Assembly: GCA_017501345.1 (NCBI GenBank)
Contig: JAFVXC010000027.1
Location: forward strand, 52,153-116,152
Length of the DNA stretch: 64,000 nt
Direction: 5' to 3'
DNA from: Clostridia bacterium
GTDB taxonomy: Bacteria; Bacillota_A; Clostridia; Oscillospirales; CAG-272
In this document: positions 17,555 through 26,180 of the stretch, in pieces
Layout: each line of letters begins with the position of its first letter
How positions within the stretch are numbered: position 1 is the first letter of the stretch
The notes under the pieces: model-generated
What the model saw: the letters and a program-made list of their open reading frames with translations, nothing else
Database searches by the model: none
What the model was told of the DNA's origin: nothing
Program-made: the position numbers and the translations under genes

Positions 17555-18748
17555 TCACAGCGCTTCGGGGACAAACACCCGTGTGCCGCTCTCGGCGCTC
17601 TGCATTGCCGCTTCCATTACGAGCTGGATATACGCGGCGTCCGAGATCGAGGGAGAGAAGAGTCCTTCGGCGGATGCGTTCGGGCTCGCGCTTGCGCGAT
17701 TCACCGCGTCAAGGTAACGGTACATTCCGTGGATGTGACCGCGCAGCCAGCCGTTTGCCGCCTTCGGGGAGGGGAAGATACCGCCCGGCGCGGGATAGCG
17801 TCCGACGCATTTGATCGCGGTGTATCCCGCCGTTCCGCCGTAGGGGAATGACGGCTGCGTGCCGTCGTAAAAGTAAAGATAATTCGGGTTCATCAGTGAG
17901 AAGCGGAGCGAGCCCCTCGTGCCGAACACCTCGACTGCGAGGTCGTCGTTCGTGCCCATAGCGAGCTTGCTTGCGGTGACCGTTCCCACAGCGCCGTTTT
18001 CGAGCTCTGCGAGGAGATAGAAGGCTTCAGACGCGTCGGTCTGCCAGACACCGCCGTCCATACCGCGTCGGGTGGGGAATGCGATCTGCGACTGCGCGGA
18101 GACGCTTTTGTATTTGCCGCAGAGGTAGTAGACGAGATCGAGCACGTGACTGCCGAGATCGAATAGCACGCCGCCCTTACCGCAGACCGTCGCATCCTGC
18201 TTCCAGCCCGCCGATTTTTCGGGATCGAGACAGCTGTCGTGCAGGTAGTCGGCGCGGAAGGAGAGGATCTCCCCGAGTGCGCCCTCCGCGATCAGCTCCT
18301 TTGCGCGGAGTATTGCTGCGTGGTTGCGGTTGTTGAACACAACGCCGCAGACCTTGCCGCTCCTTTCGTGCGCCCGTATCGCCTCGCTGATCTCTCGTGC
18401 CTCCTCGCAGCTTGCCGCGAGGGGCTTTTCGCAGAGGATATGCTTTCCTGCCTTGATCGCCTTTAAGATCGTGTCTTTGTGGCAGATATTCGGCGTACAG
18501 ATGTCGATCACGTCGACCGTTGGGTCGAAAATAAGATCGTCCTCCGAAACGGCGGCAACGTCAAACCCGAAATCGCGGCAGACAGCACGGGACTTCCCCT
18601 GCGAGCGCGTCGTCACGCCCGCGATCTCTGCCCGAAAATTTGCCGCGTAGTAATAGGGAAGGGACTCGACCGCATAGGCGTGGGTCTTGCCCATACTGCC
18701 GAATCCGATGATGCCGATGCGGATCACGCTCTGTCTTTCGTTCTGCAT
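17555..18748 (-). CDS. Gfo/Idh/MocA family oxidoreductase
   Basis: 397 aa from ATG 18748 (MQNERQSVIR; GGAGGA about 10 bases upstream). N-terminal Rossmann fold RIGIIGFGSMGKTHAYAV, and the family's ILCEKPLAASCEEAREI with catalytic Lys. The C-terminal alpha/beta sheet domain has VLFDLGSHVLDLVYYLCG. These enzymes oxidise, reduce or epimerise sugars or cyclitols with NAD(P). Substrate unknown. It leads the coaE-transglycosylase-aminopeptidase-prfA series. Confidence 0.9.
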   Translation of the reverse strand: MQNERQSVIRIGIIGFGSMGKTHAYAVESLPYYYAANFRAEIAGVTTRSQGKSRAVCRDFGFDVAAVSEDDLIFDPTVDVIDICTPNICHKDTILKAIKAGKHILCEKPLAASCEEAREISEAIRAHERSGKVCGVVFNNRNHAAILRAKELIAEGALGEILSFRADYLHDSCLDPEKSAGWKQDATVCGKGGVLFDLGSHVLDLVYYLCGKYKSVSAQSQIAFPTRRGMDGGVWQTDASEAFYLLAELENGAVGTVTASKLAMGTNDDLAVEVFGTRGSLRFSLMNPNYLYFYDGTQPSFPYGGTAGYTAIKCVGRYPAPGGIFPSPKAANGWLRGHIHGMYRYLDAVNRASASPNASAEGLFSPSISDAAYIQLVMEAAMQSAESGTRVFVPEAL

Positions 18749-18798
18749 AAAAACCATTCCTCCGCCCGTGTGGGGGTGCGCAAAATTATACATAATAT

Positions 18799-18827
18799 AT
18801 TATAGCGCAAATTCCCCTCGATTGCAA
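18799..18827 (-). promoter_or_regulatory. Promoter for the oxidoreductase-coaE series
   Basis: Minus strand TTGCAA (18822-18827), 17-bp spacer, TATAAT (18799-18804). Confidence 0.8.
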
Positions 18828-18880
18828 GAGCCTTTTCGTATTTTTCAAAAAAGTTTCGGGGAAATTGCCCTCCCGCTCGG

Positions 18881-18909
18881 TTGACAATTCCCGCTTTCCG
18901 TGTTATACT
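18881..18909 (+). promoter_or_regulatory. greA promoter
   Basis: TTGACA at 18881-18886, 17-bp spacer, TATACT at 18904-18909, 44 bp before the ATG. It is divergent from the oxidoreductase promoter. Confidence 0.88.
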
Positions 18910-18952
18910 ATATCCCGATATGTAAAACCGATAGAAAACGGAGAAGAAAACG

Positions 18953-19456
18953 ATGCACGACGAATTGACACAGGTCGATATCGACAAAATGAAGGAGGAG
19001 ATCCGCTACCGCAAATCGGAGCTCGATCCCCAGCTGAAGGAAATGCTGAAGACTGCGAGGGAGCTTGGCGACCTCAGCGAGAACGACGAATATAAGCAGG
19101 CAAAGAGGGAGCTCGGAAGGAATCGCGGCCGCATCCGCTATCTTGAGAATATGATCGCCACGGCGAAGGTCATCACCGACACGTCGGGAGAAAACGAGGT
19201 CGGGCTGTTCGACTTCGTTGAGATCTACTACGAGGAGGACGACGAAACGCGCACGGTGCGCATCGTGACGACGCTTCGGAACGACGTCCTGAACGACTGC
19301 ATCTCAAAGGAGTCGCCCGTCGGACGCGCACTACTTGGACGGAAGGTCGGCGACCGCGTGACGGTGAAGGTCAACGATCGCGTGAGCTATCCCGTCGTCA
19401 TCAAGTCGCTCCGTAAGGGCGAGGACGACGCGTCCCTGCCGATCTCGGAGTATTGA
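18953..19456 (+). CDS. greA: Transcription elongation factor GreA/GreB family
   Basis: 167 aa. N-terminal coiled coil with the acidic tip seen as TARELGDLSENDEYKQAKRE (about 37-56), which reaches into the RNA polymerase secondary channel and stimulates transcript cleavage. The C-terminal FKBP-like domain carries SPVGRALLGRKVGDRVTV. Single-gene unit with its own promoter and terminator. Confidence 0.94.
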   Translation: MHDELTQVDIDKMKEEIRYRKSELDPQLKEMLKTARELGDLSENDEYKQAKRELGRNRGRIRYLENMIATAKVITDTSGENEVGLFDFVEIYYEEDDETRTVRIVTTLRNDVLNDCISKESPVGRALLGRKVGDRVTVKVNDRVSYPVVIKSLRKGEDDASLPISEY

Positions 19457-19471
19457 GCATATAGAAAAATC

Positions 19472-19509
19472 GGGTGAGCCTCACGCCTTGCGGCACGGGC
19501 TCACCCTTT
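19472..19509. terminator. Intrinsic terminator, GTGAGCC type
   Basis: GGGTGAGCC and GGGCTCACCC arms around a CACGCCTTGCGGCAC loop, then TTTT. It ends greA and probably also the convergent lipoprotein gene. Near-identical hairpins lie at 25373-25405 and 31411-31445. Confidence 0.9.
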
Positions 19510-19525
19510 TCTGTTTCTTGTACGG

Positions 19526-20149
19526 TTATTGCGCCTTCTGTTCGTTTCGGTTTACGACCTCAAGAGGAATTTTGACGGTATCGTATCCCTCTCCGAAAAC
19601 AGGAAAACCGTAAACGTACTCACCCTTGATGAAGAACTCGGGTGTCACACGGAGGGCTCTCTCGAATACGATCGTCCCCCCTACGGGAAGCGTTCGCTCG
19701 ATCCCTTCCCCTATATAGACCACGCTATAGTCAATTTCTTGACCCTCCGGCTCGTGTACGGGGAAAAATTTCACCGATCTGCCAACCTCATAGTCCCCCC
19801 ACTGATAGATCAAGCCAAGCATATTCGTAGCATCGTATACAAATTCATTATCCGAGTCATTCGTCATCGTGATCCTGACCTGCATCAAGGAGCCAATCGG
19901 GTAAAACTCTTCGAAAAACTCGACTCGATAAAAAATGTCGTTGATCGTCTTTTCATACACAAGCGGAGTCACAACGCCGATGTCGTATTCGATCATCAAT
20001 TCGTCCTCGACCGTCTCCGAAAGATGCCACTGCGGCGTATGTTCCCCTCCGCTCGCATCAGCAGACGTTTCGTCTCCGCCCTGCGTGTTCGTGCATCCGA
20101 CACAGAATAGGACGCACAGCACGAGAAGCAGGCATAGTAATTTTTTCAT
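19526..20149 (-). CDS. Lipoprotein, family LP member 1
   Basis: 207 aa. Signal peptide MKKLLCLLLVLCVLFCVGC with the lipid-modified Cys at 19 (the -3 residue is Cys, a slightly unusual lipobox), then TNTQGG and a Thr/Ser/Gly/Glu linker. The mature domain, probably a beta-sandwich, shows WHLSETVEDEL, YEKTINDIFYRVEFFEEFYP and GSLMQVRITMTNDSDNEFVY. Paralogs: 29987-30679, 30702-31379 and, more distantly, 25476-26156. The asparagine-rich strand motif is like extracellular Ig-like or BsuPI-type domains, but I cannot assign a function. It is transcribed from the conserved attenuated leader at 20345-20560. Confidence 0.85.
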   Translation of the reverse strand: MKKLLCLLLVLCVLFCVGCTNTQGGDETSADASGGEHTPQWHLSETVEDELMIEYDIGVVTPLVYEKTINDIFYRVEFFEEFYPIGSLMQVRITMTNDSDNEFVYDATNMLGLIYQWGDYEVGRSVKFFPVHEPEGQEIDYSVVYIGEGIERTLPVGGTIVFERALRVTPEFFIKGEYVYGFPVFGEGYDTVKIPLEVVNRNEQKAQ

Positions 20150-20198
20150 TGTCAGGTTCCTCCTTTCGAAAATGTAAAAATGTTGTGTTCATCGAATG

Positions 20199-20335
20199 GG
20201 GGGCGTAAAGCCTCCCCCTTTGGGACGCGAAGCGGCGCCACGGTAGTGAATGACACCACGGTGTGGTGTCAGAGCCGTGGCGAGACCGAGCCCGCAGGCG
20301 AGACGGTGGCGGCGTAGCCGACGGAGAGGGCTCTC
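20199..20335 (-). repeat. Palindromic repeat R2, leader copy
   Basis: GGGGGCGTAAAGCCTCCCCC hairpin, GGGACGCGAAGCGGCGCC, TGACACCACGGTGTGGTGTCA palindrome and GAGCCGTGGCGAGACCGAGC, ending with GTAGCCGACGGAGAGGG. It lies in the 5' leader of lipoprotein LP1, between the leader terminator and the ribosome site. The copy at 29788-29943 is nearly identical. Confidence 0.88.
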
Positions 20336-20344
20336 CTATGGACA

Positions 20345-20560
20345 ACCCAAAAAGCGCACGGATACCCTATCTCTACGGAATCCGTGCACCTGACTTCTGA
20401 TTGTTTCGTTCTGTTTGCCGTTTGGCTGAAAGTCGTGCGCGGAACCTTCCGTTCAGGCGAGGCTTTCTGTTTACGACTCTATTTTACCATATTTTTCCGC
20501 GGTTGTCAAGAGATATACGCGAATTTCGCAGAGACGTTCGTTCGACAAAATCCGACGCGG
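20345..20560 (-). promoter_or_regulatory. Conserved promoter-leader-terminator cassette, copy A
   Basis: Minus strand: upstream GTCGGATTTTGTC, then TTGACA (complement of 20504-20509), 17-bp spacer GCGGAAAAATATGG, TAAAAT (20481-20486), AGAGTCGTAAACAGAAAGCC, hairpin CGGAAGGTTCCG, GCGCACGACTTTC, and about 60 nt later an intrinsic terminator (GCACGGAT arms, 20354-20388, then TTTTT). The lipoprotein gene begins about 200 nt further on, so transcription must pass this terminator. Same cassette as at 27986 and 29585. Confidence 0.82.
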
Positions 20561-20639
20561 GAGCACCGAGGCGCTCCCCTACGGGGTGGCTTGCGTTCCT
20601 ATGTAGAGATCGGCCTCCTGCACGGTCTGCTTTGCAGGT

Positions 20640-20880
20640 CTCTTTCCCCGAGGCTCTGCCTCGGACTCCGCTTAAGAACCTTCTTGAAGGAAGGTTCTTA
20701 AGAATCTCCAAGAACTTTCCGGGGAAAGGAAGAAAGAACATCCGCTTTCTCGACCGGAGGGCGAGCAGGCTACGCATTCTTTCCGTGTTCGCTCCTGAGG
20801 CCTCTGTCTCGGAGACTATCTCGGACGAGCCTCGATAGATCCCTCGACACCTCACTCGCGGACGTGACGTGGAGTGTGTC
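20640..20880 (+). repeat. Dispersed intergenic repeat R1
   Basis: CGCTTAAGAACCTTCTTGAA hairpin with GGAAGGTTCTTAAG (about 20674-20702), ATCTCCAAGAACTTTCCGGGG, CATCCGCTTTCTCGACCG, CTACGCATTC, TGTTCGCTCCTGAGGC, TCTCGGAGAC and CGACACCTCACTCGCGGACGT. The order matches the copies at 11.9 and 42.8 kb. Confidence 0.85.
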
Positions 20881-20883
20881 GCT

Positions 20884-20945
20884 CTACTCTCAAGCCTCCC
20901 CCCGCAGGGGAGGTGCCGAGCAAAGCGAGGCGGAGAGGGTTCTCC
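20884..20945. repeat. Double-hairpin element next to R1
   Basis: GCCTCCCCCCGCAGGGGAGG hairpin followed by GCCGAGCAAAGCGAGGC and GGAGAGGG. Half of the MITE-like pattern seen at 31.7 and 54.2 kb. Ends just downstream of the membrane-protein stop codon. Confidence 0.6.
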
Positions 20946-20952
20946 TGCGGAC

Positions 20953-22695
20953 TCAGTATATCCGATCCTCCGCCTCTGCGCCCCAGATGTTCTCCGAGAA
21001 GACAAAGACGTAGTAGCCCTCTGCCATAAAGTCGCGGACGTAGGCACGCTTATTCAGATCGACCCAATAATCGCTCAGTGCGATCGTCTGATACTCAGAG
21101 CCCGAGAGCAGGACGAAGTATTCGTCGACGCCCTCCTGGTCCTCGTACCACTTGAGGCTTGACTGATAATGGTCGGTCGTGATGCCCCAGAGGTCATCCT
21201 TGTCGTTCTTCACGAGGATCTCGCGGCACTTGACAGCGGAATCCGACAGAAGCGTGATCGACTGTGAGCGCCAGAAGGTCGCGTAGCCGTAGGAAAGGCC
21301 CTCCGATTCGAGCCGCTCTGCAAGGCGGTGAAGCTCATTGTCTCTGCCGTAGTCAAAGGGCATATCCGCGATCAGCTTCGCGTTGTAGGACGAGAGGAGA
21401 GCCAGCACGACGAGCACGAGCACACCGCCGCGCACGGTGCAGATCGCCGTTTGGCGGTGTGTCCACGCCTCACGGACGAGCGCGACCGTCGTAAGGATCG
21501 CCGAGCCGACGAGGGGAACGAGCCTCCAGTTTGCGGCGGCAAGCCGTCCGCAGACGCATCCGAAGAAGAGGAAGGCGAAGAGGAAGGTGTGTCCGATCAG
21601 AAGCACGCGCGTGTAGCGGCTGTCGATCCGCTTGTAGCAGCAGAGTCCGACGAGCGGAACGATGAGGAGCAGGAGAGAGACGCCGATGCGCAGGATGTTT
21701 ACGATTGAGTCAAGCGTAAAGAGCTCGTCGGTCTTTGCAACGTCCATTCCGAGGAGGGTAAGCCAGTTCATAAAGAATTTGTCGAGATTCGACGCCCATT
21801 CCGAGGTGCTTGAGTAGCGCGAGTAGGCGGTCGCGTATCCCGAGGAGATTCCGCCGAGGAGAGATTTCAGGATGACCGTGCCGATCAAAACACCTGCGAC
21901 CGAGACGACGAGGACGAGGAGCGGAGGGATATTCTTCCGCGAGGCGAGCGGGGTCTCACGGTCGAAAAGCCGCTCGAGAAAGACGCCCGCACAGACGGGA
22001 ACGACGGTGAGAACGAGCATCTGGAAGCCGTTCGTTGCGGAGAGCGCGACGAAAACGAAGAGTCCTGCGAGGGGGAGAAAACGGAGGACGGGCTTTTTAT
22101 CGGCTCTCTCAAGCGCCTCCCACGCGAAAAACGTGAGGGCAAGCGCAAAAAAGTAGAGCAGCAGCCCGAGGCTGTAATAAATGACGTGATTCCACATGAT
22201 CTCGCGGAGCTTTTCCGACGACGAGAGGATGAGGAGGAGGAGCGCCGACGTGCCGAACGCCGCGGCGTACGACCACTTCATCTTGCGGCAGAGCACGATG
22301 ATCGACGCGAGGAAAAGGAGCGCGAAGATCACCATACCGATGACGTGCGTCGTCATCGTAACGCCGAAAACCGCAATCAGCGGCACGAGCCAGAGCGACG
22401 CGCCGAAGGGGAGAAGGGCGGCGTAATTGAAGTCGGGATTAAAAATCCTTCCCGCGTCGTAGGTCGCCTCTGCCCAGAGGAGCGAGTCGGTGCAGTCTGC
22501 GTGGAAGTATCCCTCCGCAGGGCCTACGATAAAGTAGATGCAAAGGGAGAGGGCGAGGAGCGCGGCGAGTGCGCACAGAATGAGCGGCAGATGCTTCCGC
22601 GCTTTACGGAGGATCGCTCCGAGGTCGGGCTTTCCGGGCTTCGCGGAGGACTCGCTCGGAGCACCGCTCGGGATATCATTCGGGAGACTGTTCAT
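20953..22695 (-). CDS. Multi-pass membrane protein, GT-C glycosyltransferase-like
   Basis: 580 aa. About eleven hydrophobic segments between residues 35 and 440, then a 140-aa soluble extracytoplasmic tail. A large loop after the first helix carries GYFHADCTDSLLWAEATYDA, reminiscent of the acidic first-loop site of GT-C polyprenyl-phosphate-sugar transferases, and a final WITTDHYQSSLKWY-type region. No named family recognised, so transferase activity is an inference. 23 bp downstream of the GH78-like gene in the same direction, likely one operon. Confidence 0.7.
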   Translation of the reverse strand: MNSLPNDIPSGAPSESSAKPGKPDLGAILRKARKHLPLILCALAALLALSLCIYFIVGPAEGYFHADCTDSLLWAEATYDAGRIFNPDFNYAALLPFGASLWLVPLIAVFGVTMTTHVIGMVIFALLFLASIIVLCRKMKWSYAAAFGTSALLLLILSSSEKLREIMWNHVIYYSLGLLLYFFALALTFFAWEALERADKKPVLRFLPLAGLFVFVALSATNGFQMLVLTVVPVCAGVFLERLFDRETPLASRKNIPPLLVLVVSVAGVLIGTVILKSLLGGISSGYATAYSRYSSTSEWASNLDKFFMNWLTLLGMDVAKTDELFTLDSIVNILRIGVSLLLLIVPLVGLCCYKRIDSRYTRVLLIGHTFLFAFLFFGCVCGRLAAANWRLVPLVGSAILTTVALVREAWTHRQTAICTVRGGVLVLVVLALLSSYNAKLIADMPFDYGRDNELHRLAERLESEGLSYGYATFWRSQSITLLSDSAVKCREILVKNDKDDLWGITTDHYQSSLKWYEDQEGVDEYFVLLSGSEYQTIALSDYWVDLNKRAYVRDFMAEGYYVFVFSENIWGAEAEDRIY

Positions 22696-22718
22696 ACGTA
22701 CATCCTTTCTTTATTCTG

Positions 22719-24824
22719 TCAATCGGTCGTATTTCCAAAGAAGAGATCCTTATATTTTGCGTAAAGCACGATCGGGAACGCCGACCAGCCGTGGCAGAGG
22801 GAGCCCGCATTGCGGAAGGCGGATTCTCCCGCCTCGACCTCCCAGAAGGAGGTCGCACCCGCGTCGAGCATTGCACCGAAGCGCTCCCCGATCTCGTCGA
22901 GCACAAGCGTCGCGTAACGCTCGGGACGCCTGAGAAGTGCCTCGTAGCGGAAGATCCCCATTGCAAGCGTCGAGGGCACGAGCCCGTCTTTTTTGTAAAT
23001 GCGGTCGAGCAGTGCGTCGAGCCTTTCCTCGGGAACGGCGCCGCAAAGGACGCAAAGGATCTGCGTCAGCTCGCCGTAGTGCGGTTCTCCCTTTCTGTAA
23101 GGCGAGCCGTCCGAGAGCGAAACGCCGAGCGACGTGCGGTAGAGCCCGACCTCCTCGTCAAAGAAGCAGTCGTTCAGCCGCTCGCACAGCTCCTCGGAGC
23201 AGTGCAGTGCCGCGTCGCCCTCGTCGTACATCTTGTCGTCCCCGATCTCCTGGCCGAGCTTCATCAGAAGCTCCGCGTACGCGGTGAACGCCATCGCGAC
23301 GAATGCGAAAAGGGGGGCGTCGTAGGTCATCTCCTCGGGGCTCTGCTCCTTGCCGATCGCACCCGAAAGACCGTCCGACCACTCATAGAAATTCCAGTAT
23401 TCCTTCTGCCTGTATGCGGGGAGCATCCAGTCATTGTGCTTCATTCTGCCGTAGAAGCCCGAGAGGATCTCGTACGCCGCAGGGAGCAGCTCGAGCGTTG
23501 TTTCGCGGTCGCCCGAGTTGTCGAAGTATTCCCGAAGCGCGATCACGAATGCCGCAGAGAACGCGGGGATCGTGACGGATACCCTTGCGGGTGCGCACAG
23601 CTCGACGAGGGCGTCGGGACGGAGGGTATCGGCAAAGAGGCGGAGGGAGGACGCCGTCATCGCGGTCTCGCAGAAGGCGTAGTATGCCGCGAGCATCTCG
23701 CTCCGTGCGTCCATTGCGTACAGAGCCTGCTCTCGCCACGGACAGTCCTCGTAGTGGTCGTGCATACAGAGGCGGAGCGTGTGGCGCGCAACGCGCTCGA
23801 TCTCTCCGTGTATCGAATCCTCGGGGGCGTACAGGGGCTTTTCCTTTACGGGATATTCGGCTGAGTAGAGCGTCGGCGTTACATCGATCGGCGCTGTTCC
23901 GACCGTAAACACCTGCAAATAGCGCAGCCCGAGACGGAGGAAGGGAAGAAGGACCTCATAGGGTCCCTTCGGCACCTTGACGCGGAAGGCGAAATTGCGC
24001 CGTCCGATCGCCGTGCGGCATCTGCCGTCCGAAAGATGCTCGCCGTAGCCGATGAGAAGCTCGGTCGGCTCGCTCGATTCGGTCGCGAGCGAGAGATACG
24101 CGGTCTCCTCGCGCCCGACGTCGTAGATCGCGTAGTGTCCGATCGGAGCATCGCTGTCAAGAAGTGCCTTTTGCATCCGCACGGCGTGACGGTCTTTTTC
24201 GCCCTCCGAAAGGTCACCGTCCCGCCATTTGCCCGCCGAAACGAGCGATAGGGGTAGCGCTCTGTCGGTACGAAAGCGCGGGATCGGTCGGGGAAAGACC
24301 TCGTCGGGCATATCCGTAAGCTCGACCGCGCTGTGCGTCGGTGTTTCCTCGGCGCATCCGTCGAAGTCGAGGGAGAAGCCGAGCTGTGACGAGACCATAG
24401 GGACGTCGCCGCTCGTGTAATTCGGATTTCTGCGGCACTGCGTCGCCTTCGAGCTTATGGCGACGGGCTCACCGTTTTCAGACAGTACAAAGCGGAGCGC
24501 GGGGCGGTTCTTCCGATAGGTCGAAAGCTCCTTGTTCGGGCAGTAGACCGTGATTTTCAGGGTGTGCGCACCGACGGGAAGCGCGTCCGTGACGTCTGCC
24601 TCCTCGTACGTCTTGCGCGCGGGAATATCGGGGTAGGCGTGGAAGAGGATCGGGACGTGTGCGCCGTCGAGAAAAACGGCGAAGTCCGCATCGGCGGAGA
24701 CCGCGAGACGGTAGCGCGCGCCGCTGTGCACCGTGATCGGTACGAAGAAATCGGCATAGAGATTGACGCGGTCCGTGTCACCGTCGCAAAAGATCCATTT
24801 CGCTGCCGAAGGACTGTTGTTCAT
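22719..24824 (-). CDS. Alpha-L-rhamnosidase-like glycoside hydrolase (GH78-related)
   Basis: 701 aa without a signal peptide, so probably cytoplasmic. An N-terminal beta-sandwich (about 1-330, including FFVPITVHSGARYRLAVSAD) precedes an (alpha/alpha)6 barrel. DCPWREQALYAMD at about residue 357 reproduces the Asp+0, Glu+5, Asp+12 spacing of the GH78 acid site, and ATSFWEVEAGES near 655 gives the second acidic residue. It would release terminal rhamnose or a related sugar from oligosaccharides. The overall fold is shared with other alpha/alpha barrels, so the substrate is tentative. Upstream promoter at 24886-24914. Confidence 0.82.
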   Translation of the reverse strand: MNNSPSAAKWIFCDGDTDRVNLYADFFVPITVHSGARYRLAVSADADFAVFLDGAHVPILFHAYPDIPARKTYEEADVTDALPVGAHTLKITVYCPNKELSTYRKNRPALRFVLSENGEPVAISSKATQCRRNPNYTSGDVPMVSSQLGFSLDFDGCAEETPTHSAVELTDMPDEVFPRPIPRFRTDRALPLSLVSAGKWRDGDLSEGEKDRHAVRMQKALLDSDAPIGHYAIYDVGREETAYLSLATESSEPTELLIGYGEHLSDGRCRTAIGRRNFAFRVKVPKGPYEVLLPFLRLGLRYLQVFTVGTAPIDVTPTLYSAEYPVKEKPLYAPEDSIHGEIERVARHTLRLCMHDHYEDCPWREQALYAMDARSEMLAAYYAFCETAMTASSLRLFADTLRPDALVELCAPARVSVTIPAFSAAFVIALREYFDNSGDRETTLELLPAAYEILSGFYGRMKHNDWMLPAYRQKEYWNFYEWSDGLSGAIGKEQSPEEMTYDAPLFAFVAMAFTAYAELLMKLGQEIGDDKMYDEGDAALHCSEELCERLNDCFFDEEVGLYRTSLGVSLSDGSPYRKGEPHYGELTQILCVLCGAVPEERLDALLDRIYKKDGLVPSTLAMGIFRYEALLRRPERYATLVLDEIGERFGAMLDAGATSFWEVEAGESAFRNAGSLCHGWSAFPIVLYAKYKDLFFGNTTD

Positions 24825-24885
24825 AGAGGATTCCTTTCCCGCGGCAGAGAAGGGAGCCGCGCAAGGTGCTTTTCGTGATACCTAT

Positions 24886-24914
24886 ATCATACCGCATTTT
24901 CTTTGGTTTGTAAA
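24886..24914 (-). promoter_or_regulatory. Promoter for the GH78-like/membrane protein operon
   Basis: Minus strand TTTACA (24909-24914), 17-bp spacer, TATGAT (24886-24891). Confidence 0.72.
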
Positions 24915-24964
24915 GGGGATTTTCGACGGCTTTTTATTTTTCTGAAAAAAATTTCAAAAAGGGC

Positions 24965-24993
24965 TTGCTTTTTTTGTTTTGTTGTGGTATAAT
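24965..24993 (+). promoter_or_regulatory. secG promoter
   Basis: TTGCTT at 24965-24970, 17-bp spacer, TATAAT at 24988-24993, 55 bp before the start codon. Confidence 0.8.
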
Positions 24994-25048
24994 GACACGT
25001 ACGTGAATTTTTGGATTTATGATATTTTTTCTTGGAGGTCCCATTATT

Positions 25049-25288
25049 ATGGAAATCGCGCTCGGTATTGTTATGCTGGTGCTTGCACTCACCCTCGTCG
25101 TCTGCGTTCTGATGCAGTCGGGCAAGGACAAGAGCCTCTCGGGCTCGATCGCAGGTATGTCGGAGTCCTTCCTCGGTAAGGACAGAGCAAAGAAGGCGGA
25201 CAAGATCTGGAACAGACTGACGATCATCTGCGGTATTCTGTTTGTCATTCTTGACGTCGTGATGTACATTTTCGTCATCAACAACTGA
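25049..25288 (+). CDS. secG: Preprotein translocase subunit SecG
   Basis: 79 aa from ATG 25049 (MEIALGIVMLVLALTL; TTGGAGG nine bases upstream). Two transmembrane helices (about 3-22 and 55-75) flank the conserved loop LMQSGKDKSLSGSIAG. SecG assists SecYE/SecA protein export. A single-gene unit followed by an intrinsic terminator. The first in-frame ATG at 25019 is rejected because it has no ribosome site. Confidence 0.94.
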   Translation: MEIALGIVMLVLALTLVVCVLMQSGKDKSLSGSIAGMSESFLGKDRAKKADKIWNRLTIICGILFVILDVVMYIFVINN

Positions 25289-25297
25289 TCTCTGAAC

Positions 25298-25359
25298 ACC
25301 GACAACGTAAAAGCATCGATCTCTCCTCGCGGAGACGGCGGTGCTTTTTTGTTTTGCAC
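25298..25359 (+). terminator. secG terminator, duplicated element
   Basis: GCATCGATCTCTCC/GGAGACGGCGGTGC hairpin followed by TTTTTTGTTTT. The 62-bp block ACCGACAACGTAAAAGC...TTTTGCAC is repeated without change at 28201-28262, where no gene ends. Confidence 0.88.
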
Positions 25360-25372
25360 GCCGAAAAAACGA

Positions 25373-25412
25373 GGTGAGCCTCACGCCTTGCGGCACGGGC
25401 TCACCCGTTTTG
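25373..25412. terminator. GTGAGCC-type hairpin, second copy
   Basis: GGTGAGCC/GGGCTCACC arms with the loop CACGCCTTGCGGCAC, then GTTTTGATTT. It lies between secG and the end of the LP4 lipoprotein gene. Confidence 0.8.
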
Positions 25413-25475
25413 ATTTATGCGTGTGATTTTCTGTTTTCAAAAGTTCTCTTTTTCAGCGCATTCCCCATAAAAAGC

Positions 25476-26156
25476 TCAAGAAACACGGAAGTAGAAATCA
25501 CAGAATGCCTCGTTGTAATTGAAGACCTCGTTTTCGGACAACGCGAAGGTCAAGTAATGAAAGGCCTCAGGCAAGAGGGGCGAAATCTCAATAGAAAGGT
25601 TCAGCGTGACCGACTCACCCGGGGCAAGCGTCATATGAAAAGGCTCTTCCTCACTTATCTTTTCATACTCCTCGCGTTGCTCGATCTCCGGTACGGCAAA
25701 ATACGGGAGCTCACTCTGATAAGCGTGACGATTATTAACCAGAGTATGCAGATAGCACGAAAGATCCGCACCCGTGTTGTTCGTGTAAGTCACCGTTCCC
25801 TCGATCCATCCCGGGTCAGCCGGCTCCGGAACCTCCCAAAAATCAACACGGAACAGAATGCCGTTCCGTTCCTGCTCGTAGTATCCGACGGATGGAATGG
25901 TGTACACTTGTGTCAAATAATTCAATTCGGTTTCCGAGGAATCAGTGGTATGATCTTCTTCATTCGACGATTCGTCGGGAATCGTGTTCTCGTCAGAACC
26001 CGGTTCTGATGAAGACTCGTTCGGAATCTCGGCAGAACTCGGTTCCGATGAAGACTCGTTCGGAGTTTCGGATGTTTCCGTTCCCTCCGTCGTATCGCAA
26101 GACAATAACGTGAGGATAAGACAACTCAAAAGTAACATAACTATGACTTTTTTCAT
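25476..26156 (-). CDS. Lipoprotein, family LP member 4, in subtilase operon
   Basis: 226 aa from ATG 26156 (MKKVIVMLLLSCLILTLLSC; CAGGAGG upstream), lipid Cys at residue 20. The linker (about 21-75) is Ser/Glu/Thr/Asp-rich with repeated PNESSSEP-type units, an acidic surface stalk. The mature domain keeps the LP core: YEQERNGILFRVDFWE and GTVTYTNNTGADLSCYLHTL, but it lacks the PxGSxxQ segment of LP1-3. It starts 24 bp after the subtilase stop and must share its transcript. A role as partner, anchor or inhibitor of the protease is possible but unproven. Confidence 0.85.
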   Translation of the reverse strand: MKKVIVMLLLSCLILTLLSCDTTEGTETSETPNESSSEPSSAEIPNESSSEPGSDENTIPDESSNEEDHTTDSSETELNYLTQVYTIPSVGYYEQERNGILFRVDFWEVPEPADPGWIEGTVTYTNNTGADLSCYLHTLVNNRHAYQSELPYFAVPEIEQREEYEKISEEEPFHMTLAPGESVTLNLSIEISPLLPEAFHYLTFALSENEVFNYNEAFCDFYFRVS

Positions 26157-26180
26157 AAAACCTCCTGACACGGATTAAAC